DNA from: Streptomyces sp. F001
Lineage (GTDB): Bacteria > Actinomycetota > Actinomycetes > Streptomycetales > Streptomycetaceae
NCBI RefSeq assembly: GCF_004187715.1
Contig: NZ_QZWF01000007.1
Coordinates: forward strand, 124,001 to 188,000
DNA: 64,000 bases
Direction: 5' to 3'
The position numbers and the translations under genes were made by a program. The notes under the pieces are model-generated. The model worked only from the letters and a program-made list of their open reading frames with translations. It had not been told where the DNA came from and searched no databases. Every line of letters starts with the position of its first letter. Positions within the stretch are counted from its first letter, which is position 1. This document shows positions 41,293 through 49,875 of this stretch, one piece after another.

Positions 41293-42930
41293 ATGATCGA
41301 GGCTGTCGGCCTGACCAAGCGCTACGGCGACAAGACCGCTGTGCACAACCTTTCCTTCCAGGTGCGGCCCGGGGCCGTCACCGGCTTCCTCGGGCCCAAC
41401 GGCTCGGGCAAGTCGACGACGATGCGGATGATCGTCGGGCTGGACAACCCCACCTCCGGGCATGTGACCATCGGCGGCTACCCCTACGCCAAGCTGCCGA
41501 ATGCGCCCCGCCAGGTCGGCGCCCTGCTGGACGCCAAGGCGGTGCACGGCGGCCGCTCGGCCCGCAACCATCTGCTGTCGCTGGCCCAGCTGTCCGGCAT
41601 CCCGGCCCGCCGGGTGGACGAGGTGCTCGGCGTGGTGGGCCTGCAGGACGTGGCCAGGCGGCGCTCCAAGGGCTTCTCCCTGGGCATGGGCCAGCGGCTC
41701 GGCATCGCGGCCGCGCTGCTCGGCGATCCCCAGGTGCTGCTGTTCGACGAGCCGGTCAACGGCCTCGACCCGGAGGGCATTCTCTGGGTGCGGAACCTGA
41801 TGAAGTCGCTGGCCGCGGAGGGCCGTACCGTCTTCGTCTCGTCGCACCTGATGAGCGAGATGGCGCTGACCGCCGACCACCTGATCGTCATCGGGCGGGG
41901 GCAGCTGCTCGCCGACGGCAGTGTGCAGGACTTCATCGCGGCGAACTCGGCCGGCTTCGCACGCGTACGGACGCCCGACACCGAGCCGCAGCTGCGCGAG
42001 AAGCTGGCGTCCGCGCTGACCGAGGCCGGCGCGCACGTTCTGCCCGAGCAGGACGACGCGCTGCGGGTGACCGGGCTGCCGCTGCCCCGCATCAGCGACA
42101 TCGCGCACGACACGGACGTACGGCTGTGGGAGCTGTCGCCGCACCAGGCCTCGCTGGAGGAGGCGTACATGCGGATGACGCAGGGAGCCGTCGACTACCG
42201 CTCCACGATCGACCAGAAGGCCGGGCTGCAGCAGCCGCTGCCGCCGGGCGCACAGCCGCCGATGCCGATGCCGGTGCCGGGGCAGGGCCAGCCGGGCTGG
42301 TACGCCCCGCCGCCGCCCCAGCAGGGCGGGCAGCCGTTCGCGATGCCACAGGGGCAGCCGGGAGCGGTGCCGTCGGGGCCGTACGGCGCGCCCTCCGCGC
42401 CTGCCGGGCCCGGCACGGGCCCGGCCAACCCGTACGCGCAGCCGGCGCCGCAGGCGGCCCGTGAGGCGCCCCAGGCTCCGCAGGCGTCCGCACCGCCGGT
42501 GCCGGGCCAGGCTCCGGTCGCCGCCCCCCGCGCCCGCCGCTCCCGCGCAGCCCCCTCCGCCCTGCCGACCCGACCAAGCCCGAGGACGACCGATGAGCAC
42601 GCCCAGCCCCCGATGCGCAGGCCGCACCCGAGTGGCAGGCGGCGCCCGGCCCGTCGTACCCCCACCCCAACTACACCTCGCCGATCCCGGTCGTCCGCAC
42701 GCACCTCGGGCATGCCCTCGCCTCGGAGTGGACGAAGATCAGGTCGGTGCGCTCCACGATGTGGACGCTGGGCGTGTTCATCCTGCTCGTCGTCGGCATC
42801 GGGCTGTCGGCCGGCGCGCTGGTGGCGAACTCCGGGGCGGAGGGTGAGCTGGGCGACGAGAACCCGCTGTCCCTCGGCTTCTTCGGGCTGCTGCTCGGCA
42901 GCATGTGCATCATCACGCTGGGCGTGCTGA
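41293..42930 (+). CDS. ABC-2 exporter ATP-binding protein (second pair), tail frameshifted
   Basis: The ATPase domain is intact (Walker A GPNGSGKST, signature SLGMGQRLG, LLFDEPVNGLDP, SSHLMSEM) and close to the first ATPase. After about residue 315 comes a Pro/Gln/Gly/Ala-rich tail. The uninterrupted frame runs to 42930 through the permease gene in the wrong frame, which cannot be native. In the tail, natural-looking codons shift from frame 1 to frame 2 near the CCCCCC run at 42524-42529 and to frame 3 near 42563, giving PADPTKPEDDR and a stop at 42594-42596 that overlaps an ATG as ATGA. So the intended product is about 435 residues. Confidence 0.85.
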   Translation: MIEAVGLTKRYGDKTAVHNLSFQVRPGAVTGFLGPNGSGKSTTMRMIVGLDNPTSGHVTIGGYPYAKLPNAPRQVGALLDAKAVHGGRSARNHLLSLAQLSGIPARRVDEVLGVVGLQDVARRRSKGFSLGMGQRLGIAAALLGDPQVLLFDEPVNGLDPEGILWVRNLMKSLAAEGRTVFVSSHLMSEMALTADHLIVIGRGQLLADGSVQDFIAANSAGFARVRTPDTEPQLREKLASALTEAGAHVLPEQDDALRVTGLPLPRISDIAHDTDVRLWELSPHQASLEEAYMRMTQGAVDYRSTIDQKAGLQQPLPPGAQPPMPMPVPGQGQPGWYAPPPPQQGGQPFAMPQGQPGAVPSGPYGAPSAPAGPGTGPANPYAQPAPQAAREAPQAPQASAPPVPGQAPVAAPRARRSRAAPSALPTRPSPRTTDEHAQPPMRRPHPSGRRRPARRTPTPTTPRRSRSSARTSGMPSPRSGRRSGRCAPRCGRWACSSCSSSASGCRPARWWRTPGRRVSWATRTRCPSASSGCCSAACASSRWAC

Positions 42931-43466
42931 CGACTGCCTCGGAGTACGGCACCGGGATGATCCGGACCACCATGACCGCCTGCCCCACACGCGGGCGGGT
43001 GCTCGCGGCGAAGTCGGTCGTGTTCTTCACGGTCGCCTTCGTGGTCACCCTGGTCGCCGCCGGATTCGTCGCCTTCGCGCAGGTCGGCATGTTGAGCGAC
43101 GCCCGGGAGCCGACCGGGGAGGAGTGGTTGAAGGGCACGGTCGGTGTCTCGCTCTACATCGCGCTGCTCGGACTGCTCTCACTCGTCGTCGGCTCGATCG
43201 TCCGGCACTCGGCGGGCGCCATCACCATCATGATCGCCGCGGTGCTCGCCCCGCTGGTCATCGCGATGTTCATGTTCGCGTCGTCGCTGGAGGACCTGCG
43301 CGAGGCGCTGTTCGAGTACTCGATCCCGAACCAGCTGAGCATCTTCTACTCCAACTCGCTGACCACGTCGGGCCCGTCCGGCTGGGACCCGCTGTGGATC
43401 ATGCTCGGCGTCACTGCCGCCGCGTTCGTCGGCGCCTACGCACTGCTGGAGAAGCGGGACGTGTAA
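42593..43466 (+). pseudogene. ABC-2 exporter permease (second pair), frameshifted near the start
   Basis: The expected ATG at 42593 opens MSTPSP and then changes frame: removing one C from the CCCCC run ending at 42611 joins it to DAQAAPEWQAAPGPSYPHP and on to LASEWTKIRSVRSTMW and the six membrane helices. As written, the membrane frame has no start before a GTG at 42747, inside the first helix. It is probably functional in the living cell if the indels are sequence errors. Confidence 0.8.
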
Positions 43467-43488
43467 CCCTCGCCAGGGGCGACAAGCC

Positions 43489-43830
43489 CTAGAACTTCGG
43501 CGCGTTCCGGGACCGCTGCACCCGCGTGGTGCGGCGGTCCCGTGCGTTCCAGCAGGCCTTGTGCCAGTGCCGGCGGTCGTCGACGCCCGCGTGCTCGGGC
43601 CAGACCACGACGTGCGGTACACCGGAGGGGATCAGCTGGTCGCAGCCGGGGCAGCGGTACGTCTTGCCCTCGGAGCTCGCCCCCGCCACATGGCGTACGC
43701 TCCAGGTCTCGCCCTGCCAGTCCTCCGCCGACTGCCAGCCGCCGTAGCGGCCCGGGCGGTCGTCCTCGGCGCTCCCGCCGGACACGGCGGCCCCCTTCGG
43801 GCCCTTGGCTCGGTTGCGACGCGGGGACAC
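43489..43830 (-). CDS. Small zinc-ribbon-like protein
   Basis: 113 residues from a GTG at 43830, with AGAGG 7 bases upstream. Basic N-terminus (SPRRNRAKGPKG), then a likely metal site: CPGCDQLIPSGVPHVVVWP with a following HWHKACW, giving C-x2-C, His and H-x3-C ligands, like a degenerate HNH or treble-clef finger. HNH catalytic residues are not complete. Some homologues are named ATP/GTP-binding, without visible basis. Convergent with the ABC exporter. Confidence 0.75.
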   Translation of the reverse strand: MSPRRNRAKGPKGAAVSGGSAEDDRPGRYGGWQSAEDWQGETWSVRHVAGASSEGKTYRCPGCDQLIPSGVPHVVVWPEHAGVDDRRHWHKACWNARDRRTTRVQRSRNAPKF

Positions 43831-44051
43831 GGGACACCTCTCGGAGCTATACAGGTAACAGGTCGTGTCCAGCCTACGTGGACCGGACAGGGGTACGCGC
43901 AAAGCAGCGATCTCCACAAGTCCCCCCTCTCCGGCCATCGATTCTGCTGACAATCCGCAAATCCCTTTGCCAGGCCGTGTCCTCGGCACGTGTCAGACGG
44001 TTATGCCGAGTGGGGGAGCTCCGTGTCGGAGCCAAGGAAGCAGGAAGAGCA

Positions 44052-45080
44052 ATGCGCGTAGGAAGTTTCGTGTTGGCGGCCCAGTTCCCGGGCCAGGGCC
44101 AGGGGGAGGCGCTGCACCGCGCGGTCCGCTCGGCGGAGGTGGCCGAGGAGGCAGGGCTCGACTCGGTCTGGCTGGCCGAGCACCACTTCGTGCCGTACGG
44201 CACATGCCCGTCGGCGATCACCCTGGCCGCGTTACTGCTCGGCCGCACCCGCCGCATCCGGGTCGGCACGGCGGTCAGTGTGCTGCCCACCACCCACCCC
44301 GTGGCGCTCGGCGAGCAGGCCGCGCTGCTGCATGTGACAAGTGGCGGACGCTTCTCACTGGGTGTGGGGCGCGGCGGGCCGTGGGTGGACCTGGAGGTGT
44401 TCGGGACGGGCCTGGAGGCGTACGAGAAGGAGTACCCGGAATCACTCGATCTGCTGGTGCGCTGGCTGCGCGAGCCGGCGGTCGCGGGCCCCGGCGGCCG
44501 CTTCGCCTTCCGTGAAGTCCCCGTCGTGCCAAGGCCGTCCGAGTCCCTGTCGGAGACCGAGGGACCGGAGATGCTCGTCGCCTGTACGTCCCCGGCGAGT
44601 GTGCGGATGGCGGCCGAGCGCGGGCTGCCGATGCTGCTCGGCATGCACGTGGGGGACGAGGAAAAGGCCGAGATGATCGCCCTGTGGCGGCAGCATGCGC
44701 GAGCCGCCGGGCGGGCGGCGGACGAAGTCCTCGGCGCGGGTCATGTGTCGGCCGGTGTCTGCCAGATCGCGGACCGGCGCACCGACGCGGCGGAGACCCT
44801 GCTGAAGGCGATGCCGGGCTGGCTGAAGCAGGGCCTGGACGCTCATGTCACGGTGGACGGCCGCGAGCGCCGGATGCGCGATCCGCTGGCGTACACCGAA
44901 CTGCTCTGCGGGCTGCACCCGGTGGGCACCCCACGGCTGTGCGCCGACCGGCTCGCCGCCACCAGCGAGCGCACCGGCGTCTCCCGCTTCGCGCTGCTCG
45001 TCGAGGGCTCCGGCGACCTGGCAGCGACGGAGGAGAACGTACGGCGGCTGGGGGCCGAGGTGCTCCCCCAGCTGACGTGA
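44052..45080 (+). CDS. LLM-class flavin-dependent oxidoreductase, bldA-dependent
   Basis: 342 residues from the ATG at 44052, behind AGGAAGAG. A luciferase-like TIM barrel using FMN or F420: VGSFVLAAQFPGQ at strand 1, EEAGLDSVWLAEHHFVPYGT, GTAVSVLPTTHPVALGEQAA and GGRFSLGVGRGGP. Substrate unknown. Leu61 is encoded by TTA (44232-44234), the only TTA codon I find in a genuine gene of this window. In Streptomyces TTA needs the bldA tRNA, so protein should appear late in development. Confidence 0.9.
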   Translation: MRVGSFVLAAQFPGQGQGEALHRAVRSAEVAEEAGLDSVWLAEHHFVPYGTCPSAITLAALLLGRTRRIRVGTAVSVLPTTHPVALGEQAALLHVTSGGRFSLGVGRGGPWVDLEVFGTGLEAYEKEYPESLDLLVRWLREPAVAGPGGRFAFREVPVVPRPSESLSETEGPEMLVACTSPASVRMAAERGLPMLLGMHVGDEEKAEMIALWRQHARAAGRAADEVLGAGHVSAGVCQIADRRTDAAETLLKAMPGWLKQGLDAHVTVDGRERRMRDPLAYTELLCGLHPVGTPRLCADRLAATSERTGVSRFALLVEGSGDLAATEENVRRLGAEVLPQLT

Positions 45081-45164
45081 ACGGCCCCGTCGTGCGGGAG
45101 GCTTGCCGCTCCGGTACAGATCGCACCTCCCGCGTACGGAGCGGCAAGCAGGCGGTACAGCGCC

Positions 45165-45557
45165 TCAGCAGTCCCGCAGCTCCGGGGACTGGTTCAGCAG
45201 CTGGCCGCGGACCGAGGTGAAGCGGGCCAGCCTCTCGTCCGCCGAGGCGTCCAGCGGGAACACCGCCACCCGGTGGCAGTTCTGGAAGGCCAGCCGCACA
45301 CCGAAGTGCCGCTGCAGCGCGCCGCGTATGGCGTCACTCGCGAGCGCACGCAGCAGCTGACCGCGCGCCTGCTCGTCCGGCGGGGGCGTCTGGTTGTCGG
45401 CGAACTCTCCGCCGTCCACCTTCAGCTGGGCCACCAGGGAGCTGATCATCTCCCATGCGTAGGGCAGGGAGGTCCGGACGCAGTCGACGAAGTCAGCTTC
45501 GTCGACCTCGCCTCGCTCGGCCTGTTCGAGTAGGGCCGGTGAGACGTCGAGCGACAT
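45165..45557 (-). CDS. SCO5389-family protein
   Basis: 130 residues from an ATG preceded by GAGGAG. Soluble, acidic, with no signal or membrane segment: SPALLEQAERGEVDEADFVD near the start and RHFGVRLAFQNCHRVAVFPL in the centre. It corresponds to a small family conserved in Streptomyces next to nucS. No known function or catalytic motif. Confidence 0.8.
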   Translation of the reverse strand: MSLDVSPALLEQAERGEVDEADFVDCVRTSLPYAWEMISSLVAQLKVDGGEFADNQTPPPDEQARGQLLRALASDAIRGALQRHFGVRLAFQNCHRVAVFPLDASADERLARFTSVRGQLLNQSPELRDC

Positions 45558-45787
45558 GGGTTCTCCTCTCGCACCCCCAACCAGCAGGGGTTGCCGGACA
45601 GATGAGGGAGTGCGCGATCGTCAACACGCTGCGTACACATCTCGCGACCTCCCGTTTAATACGGTAGGCAACAGACGGTGACGGCACCAGAAGAATGCGA
45701 ATACAGGCCGATCCCAATGGGCACACAATCGGCCAGCAATGAACAGGGGGGATCCGGGGCGAATCGCTTTCACCGGGGCCCGTCGAG

Positions 45788-45793
45788 TAGCGT
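45788..45793 (+). promoter_or_regulatory. -10 box of possible leaderless nucS promoter
   Basis: TAGCGT stands 8 bases before the nucS ATG with no Shine-Dalgarno. Confidence 0.4.
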
Positions 45794-45801
45794 TGCCGAC
45801 C

Positions 45802-46473
45802 ATGCGTCTCGTCATTGCCCGCTGCTCCGTCGACTACGCCGGCCGGCTCACCGCCCACCTCCCCACCGCCCCCCGTCTCATCCTGGTGAAGGCGGACGGC
45901 AGCGTCTCGATCCATGCGGACGACCGGGCCTACAAGCCCCTGAACTGGATGTCGCCGCCCTGCACGCTGAAGGAGGGAACCGGCGAGGAGGGCGGTGTCT
46001 GGACCGTCATCAACAAGGCGGGCGAGAAGCTCATCATCACGATGGAGGAGGTCCTCCACGACTCCACGCACGAACTCGGCGTGGACCCCGGCCTGATCAA
46101 GGACGGCGTGGAAGCACACCTTCAGGAACTGCTCGCCGACCGCATCGAAACGCTGGGCGAGGGCTACACGCTGATCCGCCGCGAGTACATGACGGCTATT
46201 GGCCCGGTCGACATCCTCTGCCGGGACGCCGACGGACAGACCGTCGCCGTCGAGATCAAGCGACGCGGTGAGATCGACGGCGTGGAACAACTCACGCGCT
46301 ATCTGGAGCTGTTGAACCGCGATCCCCATCTGGCGCCGGTGCGGGGCGTCTTCGCGGCGCAGGAGATCAAGCCGCAGGCCCGGGTCCTGGCGACGGACCG
46401 GGGGATCGGGTGCCAGGTGCTGGACTACGACGCGCTGCGGGGGATCGAGGACGACAAGTTGCGGCTGTTCTGA
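45802..46473 (+). CDS. nucS: Mismatch-specific endonuclease NucS (EndoMS)
   Basis: 223 residues. An N-terminal DNA-binding domain (1-110) and a C-terminal RecB-like nuclease domain with the PD-(D/E)xK residues Asp137 (GPVDILCR), Glu151 and Lys153 (AVEIKRRG) and Gln163. In actinobacteria, which lack MutS/MutL, NucS cuts mismatched DNA and keeps the mutation rate low. No beta-clamp contact can be confirmed, but the C-terminus ends DDKLRLF, of the clamp-binding type. The gene appears intact, which matters because this window has several indels. Confidence 0.93.
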   Translation: MRLVIARCSVDYAGRLTAHLPTAPRLILVKADGSVSIHADDRAYKPLNWMSPPCTLKEGTGEEGGVWTVINKAGEKLIITMEEVLHDSTHELGVDPGLIKDGVEAHLQELLADRIETLGEGYTLIRREYMTAIGPVDILCRDADGQTVAVEIKRRGEIDGVEQLTRYLELLNRDPHLAPVRGVFAAQEIKPQARVLATDRGIGCQVLDYDALRGIEDDKLRLF

Positions 46474-46540
46474 GCGGCAGTGGTACGACGGTGAGGGCCG
46501 GGTCCGCTGGACGGACCCGGCCCTCCGGCTTGTACGGGCC

Positions 46541-49132
46541 TCAGATCACCGCACCCGAACCCGAGGTGCTCGGAGTCCCCGCACTGCTGCTCTCCGGCGC
46601 GCTGGCGCTCGTGCTCGCCGGAGCGCTGGAGGAGATCGGGGCGCTCGCCGAGTCCGAGGTGGGCGGGGTTTCCGTCGGGGTCGCGGTGGGCGTCCCCGTC
46701 GGGGTTTCCGTGGGTGTCTCCGTCGGCTCTTCGGTCTCGGTCGGCGTCGGAGACGTCTCGGTGGGCGGCTTCGACGACGACGGCGGCCGCGTCGGGGACT
46801 TGGTCGGCGAGCTGGAGCTCGTCGGGGAGTCGCCGCCCGGATCCCGCGTACCGCTCGGGTCGTCGGACGGCTCGTCCGGCTCCGTGGCCGTCGGCGTCGG
46901 ATCGTCCGCGGTGCCGAACGTACCGTCCGGTCCCGGATCCGTCGGCCGGCTCGTCGCCGGGCCGGTGTCGCCGTCGCCGTCCTGCTCCGCCTTGTCGGCG
47001 CCCAGGCCCTCCTCGCCGACGCCCTGGCTGGCGGACGGGTTGACGCCGACCTGCTCGGAGGGGTTCTCGGCGTCGTTGCTGGAGGTGGCGCCGAGCGTCA
47101 CGACCGTACCGAGCACCGCCACCAGCAGTGCGCCCGCGCCGGCCGCGACGAGGTTGCGCTTGGCCAGGCCGCGCAGGCCGCCCCGGTCGCGGTGCTGCGT
47201 CGCACCGGGCGTCGAGCGGTGGGTGACGAGGGTCGACGTGTCGTCGGGCCGCTGCAGGGGCGGGAACTCCGCAAGCGCCGCGGGGACCCCGCCGGGCGGC
47301 GACGCCGACTCCTCGTAGCGGGCGGCGGGCACCTCCTCGCCGGTGGTGGAGCCGAGCACGGGCGTGGCACCGAGCGCCGGTGAGGCACCGGGCGTGGACG
47401 CGGGACCCGGTGTCGTGCCCGCGCGGTCGGTGACCAGGGCCAGGGCGCGGCGGCCGGCGACGGTGCCACGCTTGTCGGCGGCGGCACCGCGCAGCCCGAT
47501 GGACGCCTCCAGTTCGGCGCGGGCCCGGTCCGGCCGGCCCTCGCACAGCGCGAGGATGCCCAGCTCGTGGTGGAAGTAGGCCTGTTCGGTGACGTCCCCG
47601 GCGAGCCGGGCGGCCTCCACGCCGGAGCGCAGCGCCCGCTCCCAGGCGCTCCAGTGCAGCCCGGCGGCGAACGCGGGAGCCGCCGTGCGGGCCAGCTGCA
47701 CGGCGGCGCTCTCCTCGCCCTCGCCCTGCGGTGTCGTCGCCGGTACGAGGGCGGCAAGGGCGGTGAGCAGGGCGTCCGCCTCGGCGCACACACGCTCCGG
47801 AGTGACCGAGGGGTGACCGGCCCACCAGGCGTAGTGCCGGGCGGCGGTCAGGACGTGACGGGCCGGGTCGTCGGCGTACCCGGCGGCCTCCAGCTGGGTC
47901 TGCACCCCGGCGGCGAGCCGGTAGCGGGAGCCGACGGGTGAGACCAGCGCGCAGCTGAGCAACTCGCCCAGCGCGGCGTCCGCGTGGGTGTCGCCGACCA
48001 GGGCGGGCAGGTGCGCCTGATGCGGCACCTCGCCGCCGAGCGCCACGGCGATACGCAGGGTGGCACGCGCGGAGGCGCTCAGCCGGGAGGCGAGCAGCGC
48101 GGCCGGCGCGGCTCCCTCCGCCAGCGAGGGCAGCGGTACTTCGGCGGACGCTCCGGGAACGGCGTCGAAGGGCGCATCGGCCGGGAGTTCCTGGAAGACG
48201 CCGAACTCGTCGAAGGCGTCCACGCCTGCCCGCATCCGGTCGCGCTGCCGCAGCAGGGCGCCGGCCTGCACGAACCGCAGCGGCAGGCCCTCGGACTCGA
48301 ACCAGAGGTCACCGGCCCAGTTGGCCTCGTCCTCGGTGAGGGAGCGGCCGACGGCGTACTCGAGGAGATCCAGGCCGCCGGCGCGGTCGAGACCGTCGAG
48401 GAAGACCTCCTCGATCGCCGCGTCGGCGGACGGCGCGGGCACATCCGGGGTGGCGCCGATCACGAAGGCGCACTCCGGGGTGGCCGCCAGCAGTTCGTCG
48501 AGCGCGGCGCCGCCGAACTCGATGTCGTCGAGGACGACGATCGCGCCGATCTCCCGGACGTGTTCGAGCAGTTCGTCCCGTTCCGGCCGGTGCAGGGGTG
48601 CGCCGTACACGGCGTAGAAGAGCTCGTACAGCAGGTCGTTCGCGGTGTGGTGGAAGCCGGTGAGCCGGACCACGCCGTCGGGGGCGAGGTCCGCGCAGTC
48701 CTCGGCGACCGTGTCGAGGAGGCGGGTACGGCCCGATCCTCCCGGGCCGGTCAGGCGCACGGAGCGGCCGCGGGCGAGCAGCCGCACCAGGCGCTCGCGC
48801 TCGTCCTGGCGGCCGAGGAGCGGCAGCGCGGGCCGGCCCGGCCCCGGCGGGACGGGCGGCGCGGCTGCGCGGTCGACCTCGGCACGCTGGGCCGCGGTCA
48901 GCTTCTGCGGGCGTCCGGGCCGCTCCCCCGGCGGGCACAGTTCGATCTCGCTGCCGTCGACGGGGTTGACGGTGAGCAGGAAGTCGCCGGAGACCAGCTG
49001 CACCGTGCGGGCGAGTGCGGGCGCATGCTGGCCGAAGTCGGATGTGAGGGAGTCCCTCGGCGGGCGCTGGCGCGGCGAGTTGCCGTCACCTTCGTGGCCG
49101 TACTCCTCGGGTCCCCGGTTGTTCGGGTCCAT
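46541..49132 (-). CDS. P-loop NTPase with TPR-like region, membrane helix and mucin-like tail
   Basis: 863 residues from the ATG at 49132. N-terminal 100 residues are disordered with a small beta domain (LVSGDFLLTVNPVDGSEIEL). A STAND/AAA-like ATPase has Walker A GPGGSGRT (129-136) and Walker B-like IVVLDDIEF. Residues about 300-600 are helical with TPR-like repeats (EQAYFHHELGILALCEGRPD). A membrane helix lies at about 660-682 (NLVAAGAGALLVAVLGTVVT). The last 170 residues are almost only Pro, Ser, Thr, Glu and Asp, and would lie outside the membrane. Sensor or signalling role is likely but unproved. Confidence 0.82.
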   Translation of the reverse strand: MDPNNRGPEEYGHEGDGNSPRQRPPRDSLTSDFGQHAPALARTVQLVSGDFLLTVNPVDGSEIELCPPGERPGRPQKLTAAQRAEVDRAAAPPVPPGPGRPALPLLGRQDERERLVRLLARGRSVRLTGPGGSGRTRLLDTVAEDCADLAPDGVVRLTGFHHTANDLLYELFYAVYGAPLHRPERDELLEHVREIGAIVVLDDIEFGGAALDELLAATPECAFVIGATPDVPAPSADAAIEEVFLDGLDRAGGLDLLEYAVGRSLTEDEANWAGDLWFESEGLPLRFVQAGALLRQRDRMRAGVDAFDEFGVFQELPADAPFDAVPGASAEVPLPSLAEGAAPAALLASRLSASARATLRIAVALGGEVPHQAHLPALVGDTHADAALGELLSCALVSPVGSRYRLAAGVQTQLEAAGYADDPARHVLTAARHYAWWAGHPSVTPERVCAEADALLTALAALVPATTPQGEGEESAAVQLARTAAPAFAAGLHWSAWERALRSGVEAARLAGDVTEQAYFHHELGILALCEGRPDRARAELEASIGLRGAAADKRGTVAGRRALALVTDRAGTTPGPASTPGASPALGATPVLGSTTGEEVPAARYEESASPPGGVPAALAEFPPLQRPDDTSTLVTHRSTPGATQHRDRGGLRGLAKRNLVAAGAGALLVAVLGTVVTLGATSSNDAENPSEQVGVNPSASQGVGEEGLGADKAEQDGDGDTGPATSRPTDPGPDGTFGTADDPTPTATEPDEPSDDPSGTRDPGGDSPTSSSSPTKSPTRPPSSSKPPTETSPTPTETEEPTETPTETPTGTPTATPTETPPTSDSASAPISSSAPASTSASAPESSSAGTPSTSGSGAVI

Positions 49133-49396
49133 AGGTTCAAGCCCCCCAAAAGCGTCGAGTGCGTCGAGCCCCTCCCGGCCTTGCCGCACACCGCGCTGTC
49201 GCTTCTGGTCCGGGCCCGCTCGAGGGTTGAACAGACGCGGGCGACCGAACCCTAAACCTTCGCTCAGTATCTACGACAGTCCGGGGTGCCGCCCGGTCCG
49301 AGACGTCACAGTCTCGTGAGGATTGTGCGCGTCGGGCGTTTCGCCGTGAGGTGCCCGGGTCCCGCCCGTCCCGCCGGATCACACCCGCGCCGGGAG

Positions 49397-49720
49397 TCAC
49401 ACCCGGGGCAGCGACTCCAGCCCGATGCCGCCCTCGACCGCCAGGATCCGGTGCAGCCGGGTGGCCACCAGCAGGCGCTGCATCTGCGGCGGTACACCGC
49501 GCAGCACCAGCCGTCGGCCGCAGCGGCCGGCCCGCCGGTGGGCGCCCATGATGACCCCGAGTCCGGTGGCGTCCCAGGAGTCCAGCTCGGACAGGTCGAG
49601 GATGAGGTCGCCGGCTCCGTCGTCGACGGCCGAGTGCAACACCGCACGGGCGTCCGCCGCGCTGCGGACGTCGAGACGGCCCCCGACGACCACCTCGTCG
49701 TGGTCGCCCCTGATGTGCAT
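49397..49720 (-). CDS. STAS-domain anti-sigma factor antagonist
   Basis: 107 residues from the ATG at 49720, with GGGGAG 5 bases upstream. The whole protein is a STAS domain: DEVVVGGRLDVRSAADARAV, then LDSWDATGLGVIMGAH. The phosphorylation loop, DSSGLG in SpoIIAA and DSTGLG in BldG, reads DATGLG here, so only a Thr is left as acceptor. It should bind an anti-sigma kinase elsewhere; no RsbW-type gene is in the window. Confidence 0.9.
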   Translation of the reverse strand: MHIRGDHDEVVVGGRLDVRSAADARAVLHSAVDDGAGDLILDLSELDSWDATGLGVIMGAHRRAGRCGRRLVLRGVPPQMQRLLVATRLHRILAVEGGIGLESLPRV

Positions 49721-49875
49721 ATGCGCTCCCCGTGCGTGCGTCGTGTGCTCCGCGATGAAAGATGATGCCGGTGATGCAACCTCTGACGGTGTTGGGCGGT
49801 CAGAGGTTGCCGTCCGTAAGCGAACCGATACCGAATTCACTCCGAGGTGTGATGTCCCTCGAGGCGTGTGCGGTT

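Noticed and set aside
43489..43830. HNH endonuclease
   Set aside because: Metal-type Cys and His are present, but the HNH catalytic set is incomplete.
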